A stretch of 15,747 bases of DNA from Acanthamoeba lenticulata (lineage: Eukaryota; Discosea; Longamoebia; Acanthamoebidae). Shown piece by piece: positions 1 to 9,000 of this stretch. Numbering within the stretch: the stretch's first letter is position 1; every line of letters starts with the position of its first letter. The stretch lies in NCBI GenBank assembly GCA_002179805.1, contig NAVB01001672.1:1-15747 (forward strand), written 5' to 3'. Made by a program: the position numbers and the translations under genes. A model generated the notes under the pieces. The model was not told where the DNA came from. It saw only the letters and a list, made by a program, of their open reading frames with translations, and ran no database searches.

Positions 1-29
1 ATTAATTTTCATTTTTTTTTCATGAGCAG

Positions 30-1721
30 ATTATTGTCAACTACGACTTCACGTTCAAGGCCAGCTTCCCGGACCCGGCGACCGCGACCGACCCCGCGGT
101 CGAGCGCGCGTTCCGTATTCGCCGCGAGTGTCGCGGCCTCATTTTCAATGCCACCACCGGCCAGGTACCTGGTCGCACACCTTCATGCCCTGTCTTGTTC
201 CAGTCCGCGCCCTCGTTTGTTCACACGCCGACCACCTGTCTTGTTGTGGCGGCATCTCGTGGTGGCGTGACGGCTCTCCAGGTCATCTCGCGACGGCTCC
301 ACAAGTTCTTCAACGTCGGGGAGCTGCCCGAGACGCAGCCCGAATTGATCGACATCTCGCGCCCGCACATCATCCTCGAGAAGATGGACGGGTACGAGGA
401 CAAGGCCACCACCTTTTTCTTTTTCTTTTTCTTTTCACAAAAGCAAGAATAAGAAAAAAACTTATCTTAAATCCGACAGGTGTCTGGTGGCGCCGTTCAT
501 GAGCAACGGGCGTGTTCGGTTCGGATCCAAGATGGGCGTGACCGACATGTCTGCGCGCATGGAGGAGACCCACCTCCAGCGCTGTGGCATCGACTACCAC
601 GCGTTCGCCAAACTCTGGATCGGTTCGGTTCCTCTTCTCTTACTCTTGCCATTTATTGATTAATTAATTGATTATTGATTAATTTAATCCTTTATACATT
701 TATATTCTCAACTGATCTTGTGATGATTGGTCAACGGCAGAGCGGGGCTTCACGCCCATGTTCGAGTACTGCTCGGCCCAGACGCAGATCGTGGTCGGGT
801 ACGAGGAGGACTTCCTCATGCTCATCGCCATGCGCCACAACGACTCTGGTACCACCTCCCCTCATCCTTGTCATCATCATCATCATCATCGTCTCCATTA
901 GAATCATGATCATGATCGTTGCCAACCATCACCGCAACAACGACAACAACGCGCACACAGGCCGATACGTCAAGTACACGGCCCTCGTCGAGGCGGCGCG
1001 CCAGGGCGGCATCCCCGTGGTCAAGGCCCTCGACGGGTTCGTGCTCCCCCATACCAATCGCTGGCCCGTCTGGCCGAGGGGACAGCGGTGAGCTCACGCA
1101 GAGAGCGGCCTTTGGCGTGTGGGCACACACAGGGCGGTGGACGACGTGGAGTCGATGCTGCACCGGGTCAAGCAGGCCGAGGGCCTCGAGGGCTTCGTGC
1201 TGGTGTTCCAGGACAACGGCGAGATGTTCAAGATGAAGAGCGAGTGGTACTTTGCGCGGAGCAAGAAGCAGGCGGGCGCGGGCATGGGCTCGCAGGAAAA
1301 GGACGTGTGGCTGCTGATCCTCGACAACAAGCTGGACGACATCGCCGTCGCCATCGGGCCCAAGACGCGCGAGCGCATGGAGGCCTTTGCCGAGCAGCTG
1401 TTTTGCGCCATCAGCGCCACGGCCAAGAAGCTGACCGCCGTGGCCGAGGACGCCAAGCAGCGCGGCCTGCGCAAGGCCGACCTCGTGACGGAGCTCACGG
1501 CCCGGCTCGCGCTGCAGCAAGCGGACAAGAAGGAGAAGGGCCTCTCCCTCGCCCCGCACCACGAGGACGAGCTCGTGGGCGACCTGTCGCTCTACTACAC
1601 CGTCTTCGAGGGCAAGAATGCCGAGAAGGTCATCATCTCCAAGCTCAAGCCAAACTGCCTCAACCGAAACAAGCTGGACAAGGTGCGCTACCTCGCTGGC
1701 GGCCTCAAGTTTGACTTGTAA
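30..1721 (+). CDS. T4 Rnl1-family ATP-dependent RNA ligase (5' end missing, six exons)
   Basis: I read the exons as 30-164, 282-391, 480-622, 741-848, 961-1036 and 1133-1721. All five introns are GT-AG, every junction keeps frame, and 386 codons are visible before the stop. The start lies left of the window. Members of this family seal 5'-phosphate and 3'-hydroxyl RNA ends through a lysine-AMP intermediate. Nucleotidyltransferase motif I is KMDGC (lysine at 381-383, fragment residue 79), and its glycine codon is split by an intron. Upstream is ECRGLIF and then KFFNVGE, as in Rnl1-type enzymes. Motif III is MFEYCSAQTQIVVGY, motif IV is EGFVLVF and motif V is MFKMKSEWY. The helical tail after motif V resembles the T4 Rnl1 C-terminal domain in position and character. 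All core motifs look intact. The likely role is RNA repair or tRNA splicing, but the substrate cannot be told. A fungal-type tRNA ligase would carry additional kinase and phosphodiesterase domains; none is seen downstream, and the frame ends about 195 codons into the last exon. Confidence 0.88.
413..436 (+). repeat. Pyrimidine tract in RNA ligase intron 2
   Basis: This is a run of T with regularly spaced C (C-T5 units) inside the intron 392-479. It lies some 45 nt before the acceptor and is probably a slippage-prone intronic tract. Confidence 0.8.
871..890 (+). repeat. (CAT)n microsatellite in RNA ligase intron 4
   Basis: About seven CAT units lie inside the intron 849-960. On the opposite strand they read as a histidine/aspartate or methionine-rich artefact, so they should not be read as coding. 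Confidence 0.85.
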
Positions 1722-2049
1722 AAAACAATCGAAAACGTTAAAAAGAAAGAGAACGCCACCCCGTAGCTTCGCTCGTTCTCTTGTCGCTCGGCCTTGGCGT
1801 GCCAACCGCAACCTTGACGGCCACACAACGTAGACCAGATGCGCAAAAGAAGCTAGCAACGTGACTGGGGTTGATGGGTGATCGTCGCCTGGAATTTGAA
1901 GCACGCGCTCCTTTCCTGGGCCACGGGACAGCTGTCTCTCAGACTCGGGCGCCACGGGACCGCTGTCTTACCTGCTCAGTCCGTTCGCGGTAACTGCCCA
2001 AAGCTGGCTTTCTTCCCCTGAGATCCAGCCTTACGACAAGGACACGCTC
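1722..2049. other. Intergenic region between RNA ligase and HK-A
   Basis: These 328 bases follow the ligase stop codon and precede the HK-A start. They begin with an A-rich stretch suitable for a 3' UTR and contain the short direct repeat at 1920-1968. I see no TATA box and no polyadenylation hexamer. The HK-A frame is closed on this side by a TGA at 1897-1899. Confidence 0.6.
1920..1968 (+). repeat. Imperfect 18-bp direct repeat upstream of HK-A
   Basis: Copies at 1920-1937 and 1951-1968 share 17 of 18 bases (pattern GCCACGGGACNGCTGTCT) and start 31 bp apart. The pair sits 80 to 130 bp before the HK-A start codon, a plausible place for a factor-binding site. No function is known. Confidence 0.6.
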
Positions 2050-4580
2050 ATGCTTGCGCATCTGAAGAAGAGGTTGCCCATGCTTACCAACCGCTGGGCG
2101 GTGGCGCTGAATTGGCTCCTCAAGCCTCCCTCCTGCGAGTCGCCCTCGTTGGCCTCCCCTCGTCGTCCCCTGCAAGACACGGAAGAAGATGAAGACGACT
2201 GCCGAAAACCATTCCTCCAGCTCTTCATTATGATCTGGTGTGTCTGCTCCCTGTTCTTCGGCTTGGCTGAGGCCTGGTTCGAGCGCCACTTCTCCTTCAG
2301 CCTCCTAGCCGCCACCCTCTGCGCCCTTTCCACGTCCATCCTACTCGGCATCTCCATGTGGCGCGGCACCGGCAACCCAGCCATCCCGCCTACCCCGCTC
2401 GAACGGCGTCGACGTCAGCAAAGGCTCAAGATGTCCCTCTACATCTTTTGCGGCTTTGTCGAGTGTATTGGCACCATGGTCGTGCTGACCGACAGCGGCG
2501 AGCGCGACCTCTACGCGTGGTTCGTCCTCGTCCCGCTACTCTTCCTCTACGTTCGCGGCGTACCGTCCTGCATCGCCGCCCTCGTGGTCATCTGCGTCCA
2601 CACGACGATCCTCCGCTATGTGCGCCAGCAGTACAACTTCACGGGCCTTCTCCCGCCCACAACACTTCGCCACACGCTGGCTGGCGAGTCCTTCTTCGAC
2701 TGCTGGCTGTTCCTAATGATCACCACCTTGTCGGCGTGCCACCACTACGCTCACACGCGAGCTGTGGAGCGCCTTCGCGCGGCCCTCCGCGAGAAGAACG
2801 CGACCAACGCCGAGCTGCGACGCGCCACGCAGGCCAAGTCCGAGTTCCTCGCCAACATGAGCCACGGTACGCGCTCTCCTCCATTGCAGGCCCGCATGTC
2901 GAGTTTGTTGGTCTCAAGCCGGTCGTGGCCAACGCAGAGCTGCGGACGCCGATGCACGGCATCATCGCCATGAGCCAGGAGCTGCGCGACTTGGTCCTGC
3001 TCTCGTCCGAGGCCAAGCACGCCGTCTCCATCATCTCGGGTACGTCTGCCCTTCACTTGGGAATCGAATGAAGAGGAGAACGAGGATGTCGTCTCATGGA
3101 TGCCGACAGACTGCGGGGAGCACCTGCTGTCGCTGGTGAGCGACATCCTCGACTTTGAGCGCATCGAGTCCAACCAGCTCCAGCTCGAGGCCATCCCCTT
3201 CTCCATCGTCGACGAGGCCCAGAAGGCCGTCCACCTGCTCCAAATCTCGGCCGACAAGAAGCGCCAGGCGCTGGCGCTCAAGCTGGCCGTGGCGCATGCG
3301 ATGCACATCGGCGACCCGCTGCGGTACCGGCAGGTGATCTTCAACCTGCTGTCCAACGCGCTCAAGTTCACGCCAGAGGGCGGGTCCGTGACGGTGACCG
3401 TGCGCAACGACGACCAGGACCACCCCGACGAGATCCTCGTCGCCGTCGTCGACAACGGGATCGGCATCAGCCCTGAGAACCGCCAGCTCCTCTTCTCGGT
3501 ACGACATTCGGGCAGGTTCTTTTCTCAAACTGCAGCCATGATCACTCACATGCGAGCAACAGCCGTTTTCGCAGCTTGACACTTCGGTGTGCCGCCGGTT
3601 CGGAGGGTCGGGCCTGGGGCTGGCCATCAGCCAGCGGCTGTGCCAGGCCATGGGCGGGAGCATCGAGTGCGAGAGCGAGCCCGGCCGCGGCGCCACCTTC
3701 TCGTACGTCTCACCCGCCATCGTCGCGCTGGAGAAGTTTGAGTCTGATGGCGGTCCGTCGATCGACCACCAGATGCCGATTCCGCCTCCCTTTGGCCCCC
3801 GCCGAGGCAGAAACGAGGCAAACGTCGGAGCCAAGCTGCATGAAGATGCCAGATCCCGGGGAGGGCGTCGGGCAGGCGCCGTCGTCGCCTCCAGCCGACC
3901 AGCCGCTACAACAGCGCCAGCAGGAGCGGTTTTCGGGGCGCAGGGTCCTGCTGGTGGAGGACAACGTCGTCAACCAGAAGGTGGGCACGCGTATGCTCAA
4001 CACCCTCGGCTGCGCTGTCACGGTTCGTTGGGGGCGCCTCCCCTACTTGTCTCGCGTTGCTGCTGACTCGCGCTCGTGTGCACCATGCAGGTGGCGAACA
4101 ACGGGGAGGAGTGCCTGGAGGTGTTGGGCGACGACCTCGCCGGGTTCGACCTCGTCCTCATGGATTGCCAGATGCCCTTCATGGACGGGTTCCAGGCCAC
4201 CCAGCACATCCGCGCTCGCGAAGCACAACGCCTCGCTCAGCAGCAGCACCCAAAGCAAGACGAGGAGGAACCCAAAGAGGAACAAGATTGCGACGAGCGA
4301 AACACGACGAGCAACACCGGTGAGCCGCCACAGCAGCACCACCGGAGGACGTCGCAGCTGCCCATCGTGGCCCTCACCGCCTCGGCCACCAAAGTACGTT
4401 GGTGGCAGCGTGAAGGGGTAAGGGCTCATCATCAGCTCGCTCATCATATGCGCATGGGAACAGGAGTACGCCAGGCGATGCCTCGATGTGGGCATGTCGG
4501 ACGTGCTCTTCAAGCCCCTCCGACGCGAGGCCCTCGTTGCCGCGCTCAACCAGTGGCTGCCACCGCGGTCTTCCGGATAA
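2050..4580 (+). CDS. Membrane hybrid histidine kinase HK-A (complete, seven exons)
   Basis: Exons are 2050-2866, 2938-3039, 3110-3498, 3563-3702, 3773-4022, 4091-4393 and 4464-4580, giving 705 residues. The first ATG after an in-frame stop at 1897-1899 is at 2050. An acidic stretch ending [11 protein letters not shown] leads into six predicted membrane segments (about residues 55-76, 82-104, 127-147, 153-170, 172-190 and 214-233), followed by a charged helix and the dimerisation domain. The H-box reads [11 protein letters not shown] after splicing, with phospho-acceptor H272. The N-box is NLLSNALKF (N389), then DNGIGIS and [11 protein letters not shown] linker of about 50 residues, rich in proline, glutamine and glutamate, leads to a receiver with acidic pair E545-D546, phospho-acceptor D591, T662 and K684. 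All catalytic residues are present, so an active kinase and receiver are expected. The ligand of the membrane part is unknown. Its output would normally go through a histidine phosphotransfer protein, which is not in this window. HK-B at 13323 is a close paralogue. Confidence 0.9.
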
Positions 4581-4636
4581 CCAGTGTGGGCGATGATGAT
4601 GCAGACGTACAAGTTTTACTCTCTCTGGCTCTCGTG

Positions 4637-5949
4637 TCAGCGCCTCCAGTGTCTGGTCAGGTAGAAGGCACCACCGGTGGCTAAGGCGAGGGCAACGCCA
4701 GTCCAGGTCACGCCCCAGCCAGCTTCCTCCTCCTTCCTCTCCTGGTAGACAAGCTTGCTGATGGATTGGAAATTTCCAACCCACATTCCACATTGCGTTG
4801 ATGATTAGAAAAACACAGCCATGGCAAAGGGGAGGATGTGGATAGATAGCCGACTACTTACGTGAAATCTGAAGTTATGGTTGTGTCCTGCCACGGGTCG
4901 GGGCAAATGAAGACAAGGACGCAAGTTTCATCCCTGGTGATGCGGACGTTGGGGCTCCAACTGTAGTACTGTTCGTGGACATCGATGACCCTGGAATAAC
5001 GATGTGCACCAAACTTGAGGAGGTCCACCATTTCAAGTGTTTTCCTCAAGCTATCATGGGATGCAGGCAGCCAGATCTCAAAGCCCAGCTCAGTGTCGTA
5101 GTTGATGTGGCACGATGCTCCCTCTTTGTCGCAGATCTGCCGCAGGCAGTTGCTGACAAAAGAAATCTGGCAGTCAGTCAGGTCCTGGTGTTTGAACTCG
5201 ACATACGTCAAGCGGGGCACAAGGCGGTTGATTTCTTCGTGCGAGGAAGCTCTGATGATTTCTCCTCCGTCCACCTTGACGAGCTCCAGGTGCTGTGCTT
5301 CCTCGCCCAGGTAAGGAAACGTGTACTTGCGGTGGTAGGCTGCTTCTCCCGGCTGGAGTGCGACCTCAACGCACGGGGGTGGTTCTGGTGGCGGTGTTGA
5401 TGTTGGTATTGCTACAAAGCGGGATGGTGCACTCAGTTGTCCTAAACAGACAAAAGAATGTAAGTCGAAGATCAAAGCTGGTCAGACAGGAGGTGCTAGT
5501 TACCAGCAGGGCCTTGCGCATAGGCCAGCGGACTGTTTTTGTCAAGAGCATTCCAATTGGTCTCCACCATCTGGGCTTCAGAAGTTGCTTGAAGACTGCG
5601 GAGCAAAGCAATTGCTCGCACACCTCGCGCCAGCACCTGCCACTTCGTGGGGCTACACACAAATGGAAAAAAAAAAGTTGAGCTGCAAAGAGTTGTATGT
5701 CTCTTCAGGTCGTAGCAGCGAACCTCTATGGTGGTAACTATGGAGCATGTTTAAAATGGAACGGAAACGCTTGGCCATGGATGAGTTGGCCGCAGTGGCC
5801 AAGTGCTTCAAAATCAACCGCACATCTTGAGGATTTACAAGCTTCTGAAGCTGCTGGGCATGCTGACGCAACTGATGGGCTAAAACGTCTTCCAGCTGTG
5901 CGAAGAAGGCGTTCAGTGCTGCGTGGGTGTTGGGCACTTCCAGCTCCAT
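4637..5949 (-). CDS. Unrecognised protein with predicted C-terminal tail anchor
   Basis: I do not recognise the family. On the minus strand the best model is exons 5949-5724, 5623-5504, 5441-4862 and 4757-4637 (348 residues). The N-terminal exon is helical and charged. The middle has a proline-rich stretch (STPPPEPPP) and then a mixed globular region of about 190 residues, with no motif I can name. The large exon appears to end at a TAA, but that TAA is inside a strong donor (GTAAGT) at 4861-4856. Splicing to the CAG at 4760-4758 keeps frame and adds about 40 residues: a charged piece (QERKEEA), a hydrophobic stretch (WTGVALALATGGAFYL) and a basic end (TRHWRR). That pattern fits a tail-anchored protein of the mitochondrial, peroxisomal or ER membrane. 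The last two junctions are well supported. The first (intron 5723-5624) is uncertain: the best-looking acceptor, after the T-run at 5653-5655, would break frame, so I used the in-frame AG at 5624. The gene converges on HK-A with a 56-bp gap between stop codons. Confidence 0.62.
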
Positions 5950-6027
5950 CCTCTTGCTGTCGCATTCAATTTAGACCGAAAAAATGAATTGAATTTTCAA
6001 GAAAAATCTTAAATCACAGCAAACTCC

Positions 6028-9000
6028 TCAAACGGGAGAGGAGCCGTCGTCTCCGGTCAGGGCGCTGAGTCCGGCGATGATGTCCTCCATCGACGGACGC
6101 TTCTTGGGCTTGTTGGCCCAGCAAGCCTCGATGAGCTTGGCCAGGGACGGATGGCAGTCCGACGGCAGTGGCGGGCGGCGTCCCTCGAGCACGTCCAGGC
6201 TCACCTTCATAAAGTTCACGCCTTCAAAGGGCTGCTTTCGCGTGAGCACCTCCCACATGATGATGCCGAAGGAATACACATCGGCCTTCTCGTTGTAGCG
6301 CTCGCCGCGGATGATCTCGGGGGCCGTCCAGCAAGGCGTTCCACACTTGGTCATCGTCGTGTTCTCCTCGCGGATGCGCGCCAGGCCAAAGTCGGCCACC
6401 TTGACGTTGTAAGCCTCGTCCACGAGCAGATTTCGGCTCTTGAGGTCGCGGTGGATGATGGGCGGCGTGAGGCCATGCAAGTAGGCTACGCCCTGGGCGG
6501 CCGAGCGAAGCATCTGCATGCGCAACGAGAAGGACAGGCGGTGGGTTGAGGTGTCGGCCAGGACCGAGGCGAGGCTGCCCAAACGCATGAACTCGGTCAC
6601 GATGGCCAGATTCGGCGCGTGCACGCAGGCGCCGACGAAGAGGACCACGTTCGGGTGGCTCAGTTCGGAGAGCATGGCCACTTCGGCTCGGAACTCGAGC
6701 AAGCTGCGCTCGTCCAACCGCTGCTTGACGAAGCGCTTGACGGCGACGTCGATCCCGCTCCAACGGCCTCGATAGACGACGCCATAGGAGCCAGCGCCGA
6801 TGGCCTGATCGCTCATCTCGATCGAGGCAAAGTCGATGACCCACCGCACCATGTTGGCCGATGCGACGAACCGCTTTCCGGCCTCGGCGTGGCGGCCGCC
6901 GTCAGGCGCGAACTGGCCCGCCGAAAGGCTGTTGGTGCCCGAGTGCATCCCGCTTCCGCCGCCGCAGCCGACGAAGAGCCGACCGCCAAGACCCTCGGGC
7001 TGCAGTTGGTGCAGGGTGCCAAGGACGTCGTCCGTTCCGAGGGAGACGATGCGTCCCACCTGGCCCAGGTCGCCTTGTGCCAGAGCCTGCGCTGCGGCAG
7101 CACTGAGCAGGATTTGCCCCGGTTGGGCGTGGGAGACCAGACGAAGAGCCTCGTCTCGCGTCTCGCCCTTGTACTCGCCCCGCTTCGTGGCCCGGTCGAT
7201 GGCCGGACGCACGCGGCCGACGTGAAGACCCATGCGCACGCGCAGGCCGCGGAAGAGCAGCTTGTCGTCGGCGTCGTGGCCCAACTCCTCTCCCGCCGCA
7301 GGATGGGACAGCAGAGCCGCAGGCCAGTCGAGGTCGATCAGGTCGCGCTGGACTTCGGCGCACCAGCGCACCGCTTGCAGTGGGTTGGCAAAGGCCATGC
7401 AGAAGGTGCCCTCGGCCGCGCCGCGCGTGAGGATCGAGTCATGCCCGCCGTGGCGCTTGGCGAGCGATCGCAGAAGCTCGTTGTGCAGGCCGGTGGCGTC
7501 ACGCATGGCCTCGGGCACGTCAGTCCACAACACGTGGGCGTCGGCGATGTCACTAAACACCAGCGCAACGTCGCCGCTGGGCGGGCGTGAAGCAGCCGCC
7601 GCTGCTGTCGTTGCGCGCTCGCTATCCTCGTCATCGAGGCCGGCCGAGGAGGACGAGGCGCCAAACGTCGAGCCGGTGTTCATGCCGCCGAGGGTCAGGG
7701 TCGAGCTGGTGTTCATGCCGCCGCTGTGTCCGCTGCTGCTCCCGCCGCTGGTGCTCGTACGGTGCGAGAGGCTGCTGCCGCCGCCGGTCTTCTCGATGAT
7801 CGACGCCAGCCGGGTCATGATCTCGAGAAAGGCGGGCCGCATCTGCGGGTCGGCGTGCCAAGCTGCGGTCATGAGGTTGGCGTAGTCCTGCACGGCCGGC
7901 ACGTACAGCGTGGAATCGCCTTCGAGGTAGTCCGCAAGGTCGGGAATGATCGGCGGGCGCATGTTGTCGCGGATGACGCCGACGGCGATGGCCGCCGGGC
8001 TCAGGCCCTGATAGGGCATCTGGCGCGAGAGGATCTCCCAGAGGACGATGCCAAAGGCGTAGACATCGGCAAGCATGAAGTCGACGCCGGGCTTGTCCTC
8101 GAGCACCTCGGGCGCGGCCCAGTGGAGCGTGCCCACGGCCTCGTCCGCGCCGCTCTTGGCAGCCAAACGAGTGAGGCCAAAGTCGGAGATCTTGGCGTTC
8201 CACTTGGCGTCGAGCAGGACGTTGAGCGACTTGAGGTCGCGGTGGACGACGCCCGACGAGTGGAGGAAGTGCATGCCCTTGGCCGCCTGGTAGGCGACCT
8301 TGGCCTTGAGCCCGAACGGGATGTTCGTGACGAGTTCGTTGTCCAGGAGGTCGTGCAACGAGCCGAGTGCCATGTACTCCATGACAATGGCCAGGTGCGG
8401 CGGCTTCGTGCAGGCCGCCATGAAGAGCACGACGTTGGGGTGGCGCAGGGCGGTCATCACCCGCACCTCGTCCTTGAAGTTGCGCTCGGCCTCCCTGCTC
8501 AGCGAGCCGGCCCGGAGCATCTTTACGGCGACCTCGGTGCCCTTCCACAGGGCCCGCCGGACTTCACCGTAGCCGCCTTGGCCCAAAATGGGGCCTAGCT
8601 CGATGTCCTCGATGCGGATCTCCCAGTCAGCGTCGCGGTTGCGCGCGCGCAGAAGCAGGAAGTAGTAAGGCACGAAGAAGATGATGACGATGATCAGCAA
8701 GATGAGCAGGAGCAGCGCGGCTCCGCCCACGCTGGCGCCCACTGCGATGCCCACGACGGACGAGTCCGAGCTGTCTGCCGAGACGGGCGTCGCGCACTGG
8801 GCGCCTTCCCAGCCAGGGTCGCAGAGGCATGTGGCCAAGGCTGAGCTCGCCGAGCCCGACGCGCCAGACCGCGTCGATGAGCAAGAGCCGTGGCCCGAGC
8901 ACATGACCGCGGTCTCGTTGGCGCCGTCGGTAAAGGTGACGCACGGGCTAAGCGAGAAGGCCGACAGGCCGGTCGAGGGGCAGGTGGTGCGAGCCAACGA

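Noticed and set aside
822..1955. Long minus-strand open frame of 377 codons over the RNA ligase
   Set aside because: It is antisense to well-supported ligase exons, crosses introns and the CAT microsatellite, and has a low-complexity Leu/Val/Glu/Arg composition typical of the reverse of GC-rich coding sequence.
2050..2973. HK-A as a short membrane protein ending at 2973
   Set aside because: That frame runs into the intron at 2867; splicing restores the H-box and joins to a complete kinase and receiver, so the short form would need intron retention.
7003..7572. Active adenylate or guanylate cyclase
   Set aside because: The second metal aspartate and the transition-state asparagine are replaced, so an active-enzyme label is not supported by sequence.
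6619..8598. Two long plus-strand open frames over the receptor kinase (6619-7590 and 7726-8598)
   Set aside because: They mirror the codon bias of the kinase on the other strand and show no recognisable domain.
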